Assembly: GCA_022226935.1 (NCBI GenBank)
Contig: CP092081.1
Location: forward strand, 3,727,857 to 3,791,856
Direction of reading: 5' to 3'
DNA from: Nitrospira sp.
GTDB lineage: Bacteria; Nitrospirota; Nitrospiria; Nitrospirales; Nitrospiraceae
Length of the DNA: 64,000 nucleotides
The notes under the pieces were generated by a model. The model was not told where the DNA came from and made no database searches. It saw only the letters and a program-made list of their open reading frames with translations. Of this stretch, positions 9,458 to 18,829 are shown in pieces. The first letter of the stretch is position 1, and each line of letters begins with the position of its first letter. Both the position numbers and the translations under genes were made by a program.

Positions 9458-10147
9458 TCAACGGCCGGCGGCCTGTTCCGCTCGCCACTCACTGAGAATC
9501 TTCAGACTTGCGCTGGTGCCGATCCGGTCTGCCCCCGCCTCCAGCAAGGCGCACGTCGACTTCCAATCTCGAATACCGCCGGACGCCTTTACCTTCGCCC
9601 GTCCGGCCACGGCCTCTTTCATCAAGCGCACGTCTTCCACCGTGGCACCGGCTTGATTGAATCCCGTCGAGGTCTTCACATAGTCCATCCCCGCCTCGAC
9701 AGCCAGACGACACGCCGTAATTTTTTCTTCGCGAGTGAGCAGGCAGGTTTCTAAAATGACCTTGTGGTTGACTCCAGGCGTGGCGCGCACGACGGCCGCC
9801 ATATCCTTCCGAACGAAATCATAGTCGCCGGATTTCAGGCGGCTGATGTTGATGACCATATCCAGCACCCGCGCGCCATGCGCCACCGCCTCGATCGCTT
9901 CCGTCACCTTGGCATGGGTCGAGTGCCCGCCAAGGGGGAACCCGATCGGAATGCCGACCTGCACCGCCGTTCCGACAACGGCCGCGACCGCCTCATCGAC
10001 ATAACAGGGCGGCACAAAAATCACGACAAATCCCTGCTCCTTCGCCTCGGCACAGAGCCGCAACACATCCGCCTTGGTCGCTTCAGGACGCAACACCGTA
10101 TGATCCAACAGCGCCGGAAGATTGTCATTCCACGACACAAGTCCCAT
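9458..10147 (-). CDS. deoC: Deoxyribose-phosphate aldolase DeoC
   Basis: Class I aldolase that cleaves 2-deoxyribose 5-phosphate to acetaldehyde and glyceraldehyde 3-phosphate. The TIM barrel of 229 residues starts at LLDHTVLRPEAT; the Schiff-base lysine lies in YVKTSTGF, and the second lysine of the relay is in KVKASGGIRD. The phosphate-binding GADRIGTSAS loop is present. Adjacent deoB supplies its substrate, so the pair forms a deoxynucleoside salvage route. It lies 86 bases downstream of mltG in the same direction. Confidence 0.96.
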   Translation of the reverse strand: MGLVSWNDNLPALLDHTVLRPEATKADVLRLCAEAKEQGFVVIFVPPCYVDEAVAAVVGTAVQVGIPIGFPLGGHSTHAKVTEAIEAVAHGARVLDMVINISRLKSGDYDFVRKDMAAVVRATPGVNHKVILETCLLTREEKITACRLAVEAGMDYVKTSTGFNQAGATVEDVRLMKEAVAGRAKVKASGGIRDWKSTCALLEAGADRIGTSASLKILSEWRAEQAAGR

Positions 10148-10233
10148 GTCTCGATTCCTTTCAGATAATGACTCTCGATGAAATGAGTGAGCGCGATGCG
10201 GCGAGACGCCGTGCAGGCGGAAGCCACGACAGG

Positions 10234-11304
10234 TCAGGCGCCGTGAGTCACGAGGCTTCCTCTCGCGCGCTTGCGGAACGGCTGCTTTTGATACTTTTCC
10301 ACGGCTTGATTATGTTCGGCGAGCGTTGAGGAGAACTGATGGGTGCCATCGTTGCGCGACACGAAATAGAGATAGGTCGCCTGCGCCGGAAACAGTGCCG
10401 CACGGAGCGAATGGGCCCCTGGGCTGGCGATCGGGCCCGGCGGGAGTCCCTGCACACGATACGTATTGTACGGGCTCATGACGGACAGGTCGCGTTTATG
10501 AATATTGCCGTCAAATGCCGGGAGCCCATAGATGACCGTCGGATCGCTCTGCAGGGGGATTTTCTTGCGCAACCGGTTATGAAACACCGCCGCAATCAGT
10601 TCGCGCTCTTCCTTCGAGCCGGTTTCTTTTTCAATGACAGACGCCAACGTCAGGACTTGATGGAGGGAGAGCTTCATGCGCGCCGCTTGTTCCTGCAAGT
10701 CGGCGCTCCACACACGATGCAAGCCGTCGACCATCGCCTTGATGACTTCACGCGCCTTGGCTCCGCGAGGAAAAGAGTAGGTTTCCGGAAACAAGTAGCC
10801 TTCCAGCGAGTCGGCTTCGATTCCGAGCGTCGCAATGAACGTACGATCGCGCACCAGCTTCGAGAATTCCTGAACGTCGGTGACTTGCTGTGCCGCGAAG
10901 ACCTCGGCGATCTGCGCCAGGTTGTGCCCTTCGGGGATCGTCACCGGATGCAACACTACGCGGCCCGACAACAACTTGCTCAGAATGTCTTGCGGCGACA
11001 TGCCGCCATCCAGTTCGTATTCGCCCGGGCGAATTTTGCGATCGCTGTCATGCGACCGACCGAGCAACAGGAATGCCCAGCGGCTGCGAATCAGCTGCTC
11101 GCTCTTCAACATGCCCGCAACCTGCTGAAAGGTACTGCCATCAGGAATCGTGACGATCTTGGAGGGAGGCTTAGGAAGCCCGCTGGCGACGGGACTTTGA
11201 GCCCAGCGCAGGACGAGTAGCCCCGCGATGGCCGCGAGCATCACTGTCGCCAGCACCAGTCCCGCAATTAAACGCTTCTGCATCATCGACTCGTGGTTCG
11301 TCAA
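10234..11304 (-). CDS. mltG: Endolytic murein transglycosylase MltG (YceG-like)
   Basis: Inner-membrane lytic transglycosylase that cleaves nascent glycan strands and is thought to terminate peptidoglycan elongation. One N-terminal membrane segment (LIAGLVLATVMLAAIAGLLVL), then a LysM-like part (IPDGSTFQQVAGML...GEYELDGG) and the YceG catalytic domain with the SVIEKETG motif bearing the catalytic Glu, followed by NTYRVQGLPPGPIASPG. 356 residues, normal. The start overlaps the 3' end of ruvX by about 134 bases; ATG codons at 11286/11283 would shorten the overlap only slightly. Confidence 0.93.
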   Translation of the reverse strand: MTNHESMMQKRLIAGLVLATVMLAAIAGLLVLRWAQSPVASGLPKPPSKIVTIPDGSTFQQVAGMLKSEQLIRSRWAFLLLGRSHDSDRKIRPGEYELDGGMSPQDILSKLLSGRVVLHPVTIPEGHNLAQIAEVFAAQQVTDVQEFSKLVRDRTFIATLGIEADSLEGYLFPETYSFPRGAKAREVIKAMVDGLHRVWSADLQEQAARMKLSLHQVLTLASVIEKETGSKEERELIAAVFHNRLRKKIPLQSDPTVIYGLPAFDGNIHKRDLSVMSPYNTYRVQGLPPGPIASPGAHSLRAALFPAQATYLYFVSRNDGTHQFSSTLAEHNQAVEKYQKQPFRKRARGSLVTHGA

Positions 11305-11782
11305 AAGACCAGGGATCGTCTTCGTGGGAAGTGCTTAGGGCCTGCTCTTGGCCAGACGACGGATTCTCCAAACTCGCGAGGTAACTTTGGAGGAGAATCG
11401 CGGCGGCGATCCGATCGACGATGCCTTTCCGTTTCCGGCGTCCGACATCGGCAGCGATCAACAAATCCTCTGCCGCACAGGTCGTCATCCGTTCATCCCA
11501 GGTCACCACCGGGACCGACAAGGCCGGTTCCAGCAGCTGAATGAACTCCTCGACCACCTTTGCGGCGGGGCCACTTTCCCCGTCCAATCGAAGCGGGAGG
11601 CCGACGAGCACCCGGCCGACCTCGTGCTCGCGTACCAACTCCTGGATATGTCGAATGTCGGCCTCGGGATTGCGCCGATAAAACGTTTCCAACGGCTGGG
11701 CAGTCCACCCGAGCTCATCGCTCAAGGCAAAGCCGATGCGTTTGGATCCGTGATCGATCGCAAGAATCCGCTGGCCTTTCAT
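11171..11782 (-). CDS. ruvX: Holliday junction resolvase-like protein RuvX/YqgF
   Basis: RNase H-fold nuclease implicated in 16S rRNA 5'-end maturation and possibly Holliday junction resolution. The motif ILAIDHGSKRIGFALSD carries the first catalytic Asp; VLVGLPLRLDGESG and the VVTWDERMTT segment with the second acidic site follow. The family domain ends near residue 140, but the frame continues about 60 low-complexity residues (203 in total) into mltG. ATG at 11782 is chosen because GGAAGGG precedes it and the family N-terminus is KGQRILAIDHG; a longer open frame to 11911 runs into alaS. It starts 4 bases after the alaS stop. Confidence 0.92.
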   Translation of the reverse strand: MKGQRILAIDHGSKRIGFALSDELGWTAQPLETFYRRNPEADIRHIQELVREHEVGRVLVGLPLRLDGESGPAAKVVEEFIQLLEPALSVPVVTWDERMTTCAAEDLLIAADVGRRKRKGIVDRIAAAILLQSYLASLENPSSGQEQALSTSHEDDPWSFDEPRVDDAEAFNCGTGAGDSDARGHRGATRPALGSKSRRQRAS

Positions 11783-11786
11783 CAGT

Positions 11787-14417
11787 CTACCCTTCCAAGG
11801 CCTTTTGGACCAACCCAAAAACTTTTTCGAGCGCCGTACCCAGCCCTTCGGGATTTTTTCCGCCGGCCTGCGCCATCTCAGGGCGACCACCGCCGGTCCC
11901 GCCAACTTCAATCGCCATTTCCTTGATCAGCTCACCGGCCTTCAAGCGGCCCATCAGATCCTTCGTCACCACCACCAGCAACGACACCTTGCCGTCATTG
12001 GCTGCGCCGAGGGCAACCACACCGCTTCGGAGTTTGTCCCGCAATTGATCGGCGAGCGCACGCATGCCGTTCACATCGAGACCATCCGTACGTTGCGCGT
12101 GCACTTGCACGCCCTTGATCTCGCGTGCCTGCGCGTCACCGGACGACGTGCTCGCCATCTTGAGCTTCACGTCCGCAAGTTCCCGCTCTTTGTCCTTCAG
12201 CTGCTCGCTCAACTTTCTGGTGCGAGCGACCAGTTCGGTCGGCGCGACTTTCAGCAGTTCAGACATCTCGCGCACATCCGCTTCCAGGCGTTTGAGGGAA
12301 TCCAAGGCCCCACTCCCCGTCAAACACTCGATCCGACGCACCCCGGCGGCCACACCGGATTCAGAGACGATCCGGAACAACCCGATTTCTCCTGTACGCC
12401 GACAATGGGTGCCTCCGCACAATTCCTTGCTGAAGGTGTCGATCTGGACCACCCGCACCCGGTCGCCATACTTGTCGCCGAAGAACGCCAATGCTCCGCC
12501 GGCCACCGCATCCTGCACGCCCATCACATCCGTTTGCACCGGCTGATCCAGGCGGACCTGTTCATTAACGATCGACTCGATCTCGTCGATGTCACGAGAC
12601 GACATGGGCCGAAAGTGGGCGAAGTCGAACCGGAGCCGATTCGGCGCCACGAGCGAGCCATACTGTTTGACGTGTGGCCCAAGCAGATCGCGCAACGCAG
12701 CATGGACCAGATGGGTAGCGGTATGGTTACGCGCTGCATCCTTCCTGGTGCGAGAATTCACGGACAACTGCAGCCGTTCGCCTTCACGAATCGAACCGGA
12801 TGTCACCACGCCCTTGTGGACAATCAAGGTCGGCACTGGCCTGGTGGTCTCGCGAATCTCCACGCGACCGTCGGTGCCGGTCAACAGGCCCTGATCACCG
12901 GCCTGCCCGCCGCCTTCCGCATAAAATGGCGTGACATCGAGCACGATTTCGATTTCATCGCCCTCGCAAGCTTCCTTGATCAGACGATCGCCTTTGAGCA
13001 GCGCCTGCACCACGCCTTCGGAATCCAACCGGTCATAACCGACAAAGGTGGTGGTGCCGACACGAGCCGCCACCTCGCTGAGGGCCGGCTGCGCCGTTTC
13101 ATGCTCGAAGCCCCCCGTCTTTCTGGCGCGCGTCCGCTGCTCTTCGATGGCGGCTTCAAAGCCGGTTTCGTCGAGGGTCACCCCTTGCTCGCGGCAGGCT
13201 TCGGCAATGAGATCCATCGGGAACCCGTACGTATCGTACAATTTAAAAATTTCCGGCCCTTGCAACACAGGCTGCCCCGACGCTTTCACCTTCGACAACA
13301 TGTCGTTCAGGATCGGCAACCCTTGATCGAGTGTGGCGATAAACCGCTCTTCCTCACCGCGCGTGGCTTCGGCCACCGTACCGGCCGCCGGCCGCAACTC
13401 GTGATAGGCGTCGCCCATCTGGTCCACGACCGTCGCCGTCAGCTCATGCAGGAACGGTTCGGTGATGCCGAGCAACCGGCCGTGCCGGGCCGCGCGCCGC
13501 AGAATCCGCCGCAGTACGTAGCCCCTCCCTTCATTCGACGGCAACACGCCGTCGGCCATTAAAAAGGTAATCGCTCGTAGGTGATCGGCAATCACTCGCA
13601 TGGACCGATCCGCCTGATCCATGGCTCCATACTCAGCCCCGGCTCGCCGCCCGATCGCGGCCAATAACGGCGCGAACAAATCGCTGTCGTAGTTGCTGAG
13701 CTTTCCCTGCGCGACCGCCGTGAGACGTTCCAGCCCCATACCGGTGTCGATGCTCGGCTTTGGGAGCGGATTGAGCGTCCCCGCGCTATCGCGATTGAAT
13801 TGCATGAAGACCAGGTTCCAGATCTCGATGACCCGGTCCCCCTCCCCATTCGGCGTGTCATCGCCAGGCACCGACGGTCCCTGATCAAAGTGCAGTTCTG
13901 AGCAAGGTCCGCAAGGGCCCGTGTCGGCCATTTGCCAGAAGTTATCCTTCTCGCCACAACGCACGATACGGTTCGGAGATACACCGATCTTTCGCCACAA
14001 CCGATCGGCTTCGTCGTCCTCTCGAAAGATCGTGATCCACATCCGGTCTTTCGAGAGCCCGACCACCGACGTCAGAAACTCCCACCCGAACCGGATGGCG
14101 TCTTCCTTGAAGTAATCGCCGAAGGAAAAGTTGCCCAGCATTTCAAAGAACGTATGATGACGCCTGGTATAGCCGACATTTTCGAGGTCATTGTGTTTGC
14201 CGCCGGCGCGCAGGCATTTCTGCACGGTCACGGCCCGCTGATAGGCGCGCGTTTCTTCACCCAGGAACACCCGCTTGAATTGATTCATGCCGGCGTTCGT
14301 GAACAGCAATGTCGGATCGGCCTGAGGAATCAGTGGCGCGCTCGGCACCGCCCGATGGCCCTGCTGTTCAAAGTACCGGATGAAGGCTCGCCGCAGATCG
14401 TTTACACGTTGACTCAT
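11787..14417 (-). CDS. alaS: Alanine--tRNA ligase
   Basis: Class II synthetase that charges tRNA-Ala and edits mischarged Ser/Gly. 876 residues, standard length. The catalytic domain opens RRAFIRYFEQQGHRAVPSAP; the class II motif region TNAGMNQFKRVFLG follows. The editing domain carries HTATHLVHAAL and CGGTHCRRTGEIG zinc-binding signatures, and the C-terminal C-Ala domain ends GGTGGGRPEMAQAGG. The start overlaps the recX stop by 4 bases (ATGA). Confidence 0.98.
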   Translation of the reverse strand: MSQRVNDLRRAFIRYFEQQGHRAVPSAPLIPQADPTLLFTNAGMNQFKRVFLGEETRAYQRAVTVQKCLRAGGKHNDLENVGYTRRHHTFFEMLGNFSFGDYFKEDAIRFGWEFLTSVVGLSKDRMWITIFREDDEADRLWRKIGVSPNRIVRCGEKDNFWQMADTGPCGPCSELHFDQGPSVPGDDTPNGEGDRVIEIWNLVFMQFNRDSAGTLNPLPKPSIDTGMGLERLTAVAQGKLSNYDSDLFAPLLAAIGRRAGAEYGAMDQADRSMRVIADHLRAITFLMADGVLPSNEGRGYVLRRILRRAARHGRLLGITEPFLHELTATVVDQMGDAYHELRPAAGTVAEATRGEEERFIATLDQGLPILNDMLSKVKASGQPVLQGPEIFKLYDTYGFPMDLIAEACREQGVTLDETGFEAAIEEQRTRARKTGGFEHETAQPALSEVAARVGTTTFVGYDRLDSEGVVQALLKGDRLIKEACEGDEIEIVLDVTPFYAEGGGQAGDQGLLTGTDGRVEIRETTRPVPTLIVHKGVVTSGSIREGERLQLSVNSRTRKDAARNHTATHLVHAALRDLLGPHVKQYGSLVAPNRLRFDFAHFRPMSSRDIDEIESIVNEQVRLDQPVQTDVMGVQDAVAGGALAFFGDKYGDRVRVVQIDTFSKELCGGTHCRRTGEIGLFRIVSESGVAAGVRRIECLTGSGALDSLKRLEADVREMSELLKVAPTELVARTRKLSEQLKDKERELADVKLKMASTSSGDAQAREIKGVQVHAQRTDGLDVNGMRALADQLRDKLRSGVVALGAANDGKVSLLVVVTKDLMGRLKAGELIKEMAIEVGGTGGGRPEMAQAGGKNPEGLGTALEKVFGLVQKALEG

Positions 14418-14902
14418 AACTCGTCTAACCCCGTCTCCAAGTCGACTTGCGTGACTTGCTGAATGGTGTCGTCATCAAACCCGCGTTGCCGTAAAAATCT
14501 TACCCTCTGTAGTGCGCGCATGCTGGTCGTGCGCCCCTCTAACGCCCGGCACGCCAACTCCTGTTCGGAAATCGACCGGTAGGCACTGTGCAAGGCTAGC
14601 TCTGCCACCCTGTCTTCAAAGCCTCGACCGAGGAGTTCCAGCTTCAGCCGCTCACGCCCCATCGGGCGTCGTAACAGCCGGGATTCCGCCCAACGTGTGG
14701 CATAGGCCTGATCGTCGAGATACCCTCGCCGCTCCAGCTCACGTACAACCGCGTGCCCCTGCACCCGACTCGCCCCTTTTCGCTGAACGTACTGCTCGAC
14801 TTGAGAGGCGCTCCGCTCGGCGCGGGCAAGGTACCGGATCGCCATGGTCAGGAAATCCGGCTGCGATTCCGTGCGTCGTCGTCCACTGCGTACAGCCGGC
14901 AT
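14414..14902 (-). CDS. recX: Regulatory protein RecX
   Basis: A small helical modulator of RecA filaments. The 162 residues contain the three-helix RecX repeats: AIRYLARAERSASQVEQYVQRKG, ELERRGYLDDQAYATRWAESRL and the C-terminal RFLRQRGFDDDTIQQVT. It starts 8 bases after recA, as in many bacteria, and its stop overlaps alaS, so the three are surely co-transcribed. The N-terminal 18 residues are poorly conserved, so the true start may be slightly downstream. Confidence 0.93.
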   Translation of the reverse strand: MPAVRSGRRRTESQPDFLTMAIRYLARAERSASQVEQYVQRKGASRVQGHAVVRELERRGYLDDQAYATRWAESRLLRRPMGRERLKLELLGRGFEDRVAELALHSAYRSISEQELACRALEGRTTSMRALQRVRFLRQRGFDDDTIQQVTQVDLETGLDEL

Positions 14903-14910
14903 GCCGCTCC

Positions 14911-16014
14911 CTATGTCGTCGCCCTCGCACTGTGGCCGCGCTTCTCGTCCTGGCGACTCTCGACCTTGCGTTCGGGTTTTTCGTCTTTGGCCTCGGCTTT
15001 CTTGTCGGAACCGCGCAACGGCAGACCGGCGAGTTCGCGGACCTTGCCTTCAATCTCCTTGGCAATGGCTGGGTTGGTCTTCAGAAAATCGCGGACGGCT
15101 TCACGCCCCTGGCCCAATCGTTCTCCTTTATAGGAGTACCAGGCGCCGGCCTTCTCCACCACGCGCTTCTCAACTCCCATATCAACGATCTCGCCCGACT
15201 TGGAAATTCCCTCGGCAAACATGATGTCGAATTCGGCCTGCCTGAACGGCGGAGCCATTTTATTCTTGACCACCTTCACCCGGACACGGCTTCCGGTGAC
15301 ATCCTGCCCATCCTTGATCGACTCGATCCGGCGAATGTCGAGGCGCACGGAGGAATAAAACTTCAGTGCGTTGCCGCCGGTCGTCGTTTCCGGATTGCCG
15401 AACATCACGCCGATTTTCATGCGAATCTGATTGATGAAAATCAGGGTCGTTTGCGACTTGGCGATGGCCGCCGTCAGTTTGCGCAACGCCTGGGACATCA
15501 ACCGTGCCTGCAAGCCCATATGGGCATCGCCCATTTCGCCTTCAATCTCAGCCCGCGGCACCAACGCCGCCACGGAGTCGACGACGATCACGTCGATCGC
15601 GCCGCTGCGCACGAGGGTCTCCGCAATTTCGAGCGCCTGCTCGCCGGTGTCGGGCTGCGACACGAGCAAGTCGTCGGTGTGCACGCCCAATTTCTTGGCA
15701 TAGGTCAAATCGAGGGCATGTTCCGCATCGATAAAAGCAGCGACGCCACCCGCCTTCTGAGCCTCGGCGATGGCATGCAGCGTGAGCGTGGTTTTACCGG
15801 ACGACTCCGGTCCAAAAATCTCGATGACCCGCCCGCGCGGGAATCCACCCACGCCGAGCGCAATATCCAACCCTAAGGAACCGCTTGAAATGGCCGGCAC
15901 GTCGGCCGGGCGATCCTCGGTCCCCAGCTTCATCACCGCGCCCTTGCCGTATTGCTTTTCAATCTGAGCCAGGGCCAGGTCCAACGCGCGTTTCTTCTCG
16001 TCTTTTTCCGTCAT
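14911..16014 (-). CDS. recA: Recombinase RecA
   Basis: ATP-dependent strand-exchange protein for homologous recombination and SOS induction. The protein has 367 residues. Walker A is [10 protein letters not shown] and Walker [11 protein letters not shown]; the MAW-like segment [22 protein letters not shown] is near the N-terminus, and loop L1/L2 regions ([36 protein letters not shown]) are present. The C-terminal tail is Lys/Glu-rich. ATG at 16014 is preferred to an in-frame upstream start at 16104 because AGAAGGAG lies 6 bases before it. First gene of the recX-alaS-ruvX-mltG-deoC-deoB run. Confidence 0.98.
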   Translation of the reverse strand: MTEKDEKKRALDLALAQIEKQYGKGAVMKLGTEDRPADVPAISSGSLGLDIALGVGGFPRGRVIEIFGPESSGKTTLTLHAIAEAQKAGGVAAFIDAEHALDLTYAKKLGVHTDDLLVSQPDTGEQALEIAETLVRSGAIDVIVVDSVAALVPRAEIEGEMGDAHMGLQARLMSQALRKLTAAIAKSQTTLIFINQIRMKIGVMFGNPETTTGGNALKFYSSVRLDIRRIESIKDGQDVTGSRVRVKVVKNKMAPPFRQAEFDIMFAEGISKSGEIVDMGVEKRVVEKAGAWYSYKGERLGQGREAVRDFLKTNPAIAKEIEGKVRELAGLPLRGSDKKAEAKDEKPERKVESRQDEKRGHSARATT

Positions 16015-16586
16015 TCCAAACTCCTTCTCGCGACATGACTCGTGAAGTGTGCGTGTCTCGCATGCCGTGGGAGACAACGCACCAGCCGGCCATGAGTTGA
16101 CCACGCACCAACCGGACCAGACTCAGACCAGGAACGCAGACAGAACAACGGATTATACCGGACTGAGAAGGAAGAAGCCTAGCCCAAGACCACGGTGGGA
16201 ATATCCGCGCGATCCGGATGAAATCACCGGAGGCTGTGTTGAAAATCGTCCAGCGGGGACAATTCTTCCTTCGCCGTCCCACCTTCAGCCAGCCAGGCTG
16301 TCAAAATTTCCAAGTCATGTCAGAACCAGCACAACGCCCGTCACAACGTCCATATCTAATTCGGATGCGCCTGCTCGCCCAGTTCCCATGGATTCAAAGA
16401 AGGATAACAATCGTAACTATTTGAAAAATAGCCGGAGCCAGAGAGCGAGACAGGCTCCATCGTTGCCGTCCCACGCCGATGGAACAGTATTGCCCAACCA
16501 GAAAAACCGGCGGACACTCTGGCACCAAGATTGCTCCTCTCTTTCGTCATGCGGGCCTGACATCTCGAACGATAGAGGAGGAGCCC
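16015..16586. other. recA upstream region, no convincing gene
   Basis: About 570 bases between recA and the small plus-strand gene. On the minus strand a perfect TATAAT (16157-16152) lies about 140 bases upstream of recA and is a likely -10 box; the expected -35 position reads AGGCTT, a poor match. I see neither a CTGT-N8-ACAG nor a GAAC-N4-GTTC LexA-type box near it. The remaining part (16200-16560) holds only short openings without ribosome sites. Confidence 0.45.
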
Positions 16587-16847
16587 ATGTCGCAAGAGTT
16601 GAGACAGAATACAACCGGTAACCACGTCGCCAGTTCCAACGAGCGGCCGGCTCAGGGCGGACGCGATCTGACCTACGATCAAAAAAAGGCCGCCGAGGCC
16701 GCCTTTCGAGGCGAACCATTCAACCCGGCCTGGTCTGTGGCCGCAGCCACGGTATATGAAGGCATTGTATCTGCCATGTGCCGGATGCAAGTCGCCGCAT
16801 TGACCAATCCGGCGGTGGAAGCCCCGGAGGAATGTCTCACCAGATAG
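16587..16847 (+). CDS. Small hypothetical protein
   Basis: An 86-residue protein starting MSQELRQNTTGNHVASSNERP, with a polar N-terminus and a later DLTYDQKKAAEAAFRGEPFNPAW segment followed by a helix (VAAATVYEGIVSAMCRMQVAAL). A strong ribosome site (GAGGAGGAG) lies 4 bases upstream of this ATG, which supports the start over the longer opening from 16479. No signal peptide or known motif. It converges with thpR 39 bases downstream. Function unknown. Confidence 0.65.
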   Translation: MSQELRQNTTGNHVASSNERPAQGGRDLTYDQKKAAEAAFRGEPFNPAWSVAAATVYEGIVSAMCRMQVAALTNPAVEAPEECLTR

Positions 16848-16886
16848 CAGGACGATCGGTTCGCATCAGTCTGACCGTTGTCGCGT

Positions 16887-17501
16887 TTACTCTATTGGAG
16901 CTAACGGACAGGTCCACAACGTTGAATAGACCGGCCCCGCCAGCCGCAATTCGCTTCTCATCATGACCAGCGCCGTGATCGGCAAGAGGCCGATCGTTAC
17001 GGGTTGATCCAGCAGGCCGCTTTGAGCCAATCCCTGTCCGACCTGCCGTTCCCCTACTTTGATTCGTGCCAGTGTCAGATGCGGACTGAACGGCCGCTCC
17101 TCCGCCGCAAGACCTGCCACCCGGCACACCTCTTCGACCGCCCGATACAAGGCCTGCAGCCGTTCCCCTTCCCTTCCCCGCTCCCAACTTTCCAACGGCC
17201 CAGCCCACAGGACCCTTGGTTGCTGTGGTCGAGGGAACGTTCCAAGCCGCGAAAAGGGAATCTGGACCACGTGATGATCGGCTAGCACCTCGGAAACCAT
17301 TGTATGGAGGGATTCGATCACGTCCTCCGGCGTCTCACCGAGAAACCTCACTGTCAGATGCATGGAGGCCGGTTGGACCCAGCTGATCCGCACCTGCCGG
17401 CCGACCGCTGGCTCCAGCCGTCGCTTGAGATCCTGCTGGACAACAGACAGGGCGGCGCGAAAATCCGGCGGCAATTCGACGGCCAGAAACGCTCTGATCA
17501 T
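16887..17501 (-). CDS. thpR: RNA 2',3'-cyclic phosphodiesterase ThpR (2H family)
   Basis: A 204-residue 2H phosphoesterase. The two HxTxx motifs are MHLTVRFLG and PHLTLARI, which supply the paired catalytic histidines; the N-terminus IRAFLAVELPP is typical. Family members hydrolyse RNA 2',3'-cyclic phosphates and were first described as 2'-5' RNA ligases. The start overlaps the cinA stop by 4 bases (ATGA), so it is coupled to cinA. The physiological substrate is not settled for the family. Confidence 0.92.
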   Translation of the reverse strand: MIRAFLAVELPPDFRAALSVVQQDLKRRLEPAVGRQVRISWVQPASMHLTVRFLGETPEDVIESLHTMVSEVLADHHVVQIPFSRLGTFPRPQQPRVLWAGPLESWERGREGERLQALYRAVEEVCRVAGLAAEERPFSPHLTLARIKVGERQVGQGLAQSGLLDQPVTIGLLPITALVMMRSELRLAGPVYSTLWTCPLAPIE

Positions 17502-18781
17502 CCGCCACCTTTTTTGATCAACCAGCGACGTAAGAAATCCAGTGCGGCCTGCGAGGAGCGCTGCTTGATGACGCTCCGGTCGCCGCCATGAAAACGGAAT
17601 TCCTTCGTCAAGCTCTCGCCTGGTCCGCCGTCGAGCCCCACGTAGACGAGTCCCACTGGCTTGGTCTTCGTCGCGCCTCCCGGTCCGGCGATGCCGGTCA
17701 CACTCAATCCCACCGATACCCCGCTGCGTTCACGAATGCCTCGCGCCATGGCTGCCGCCACTTCGGCGCTGACGGCTCCGTACCGCTCGAGCATCTCGGG
17801 AGAGACTCCCAACAATTCCACCTTCGCACGGTTGCTGTAACTGACGACGCCCCGCTCCACGTACGCTGAGGATCCGGGTATCTGAGTCAGCCGATGGCCG
17901 ATCAATCCACCGGTGCACGATTCGGCCAAGGCCAAGGTCATGTGCTGATCGTTTAGTAATCGGCCGACCACCGATTCCATCGTGTCGTCCGCCTCCCCAT
18001 ACAGAATGTCTCCGAGCCTGGTTTTCGCTTCTTCAAACAAGCGGTCGATCGTTACAGGCCCCGACTCCTTCTCCGGCCCTGTGAGCGACACCATCACTTC
18101 CATGGGAGAAGCATAGATACCGAGCTGGATCGCCGTCCCATCCGTGAGCAATCCTTCCAATCTTTGATCCACAATTGATTCGGGCACCCCGGAGGTATGC
18201 AGCACCCGCCGAATGACGGGAGTGGCGGGGATTCCCTTGTGCTTGCCGATCCAGGCCTGCAGGCGAGGCAGGACCCCGTCCTGAACCATCGGCTCCATCT
18301 CACGCGGCACTCCGGGCAAGGCGGCGAAAAAAGTCCCCTTCCAGACCAATACGAACCCCGGCGCCGTCCCCACCGGATTCGAGAGAATGTCCGCGTCGGC
18401 AGGAATCATCGCCTGCCGCAACTGCGCCTTCGTCGGCGTTCGGCCCCATTCAGCCAACCGGGCGATCATTCCATCCAGCGCGGTCTTTCGACGGCTCAGG
18501 CGTTGTCCCGTGGCCTGCGCAACCGCCTCACGCGTGAGGTCGTCGATTGTCGGCCCCAACCCGCCCGTGATGATCACCACGCGGGCGCGGCGGCCCGCCG
18601 TCTTGAGCACATTCACAATATCGGACAGCTCGTCACCCACGATCGATTTGTATCGAAGCTGTACCCCACATGCCGCCAGGCGATCAGCAATAAACAGAGA
18701 GTTGGTGTCCATCCGGCCACCGAGCAAGAGCTCGGACCCGATGGCAATGGTTTCAGCCGTCCAGGCGTTCGACTTGTTCAT
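17498..18781 (-). CDS. cinA: CinA family protein (MoaB-like plus NMN deamidase domains)
   Basis: The protein has 427 residues and two domains. The N-terminal MoaB/MogA-like domain starts AETIAIGSELLLGGRMDTNS and has the IITGGLGPTIDDLTREA loop, linked in homologues to ADP-ribose pyrophosphatase activity. The C-terminal PncC-type domain has AESCTGGLIGHRLTQIPGSS and SVTGIAGPGGATKTKPVGLVY, typical of NMN deamidase in NAD salvage. It is often called competence/damage-inducible protein because in some bacteria it lies next to recA; here it lies about 2.8 kb upstream of recA and reads in the same direction, with thpR next in the operon. Confidence 0.94.
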   Translation of the reverse strand: MNKSNAWTAETIAIGSELLLGGRMDTNSLFIADRLAACGVQLRYKSIVGDELSDIVNVLKTAGRRARVVIITGGLGPTIDDLTREAVAQATGQRLSRRKTALDGMIARLAEWGRTPTKAQLRQAMIPADADILSNPVGTAPGFVLVWKGTFFAALPGVPREMEPMVQDGVLPRLQAWIGKHKGIPATPVIRRVLHTSGVPESIVDQRLEGLLTDGTAIQLGIYASPMEVMVSLTGPEKESGPVTIDRLFEEAKTRLGDILYGEADDTMESVVGRLLNDQHMTLALAESCTGGLIGHRLTQIPGSSAYVERGVVSYSNRAKVELLGVSPEMLERYGAVSAEVAAAMARGIRERSGVSVGLSVTGIAGPGGATKTKPVGLVYVGLDGGPGESLTKEFRFHGGDRSVIKQRSSQAALDFLRRWLIKKGGG

Positions 18782-18829
18782 GCAGGATCAACCTTTATGC
18801 TCGGAAGAAACGTAGGGAGGATGTTCACA

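Noticed and set aside
11805-13562. Plus-strand open frame of about 585 codons antisense to alaS
   Set aside because: alaS is unambiguous here; the opening is a shadow of codon bias.
16015-16200. LexA/SOS box in front of recA
   Set aside because: No CTGT-N8-ACAG or GAAC-N4-GTTC type palindrome was found; only a -10 box is visible.
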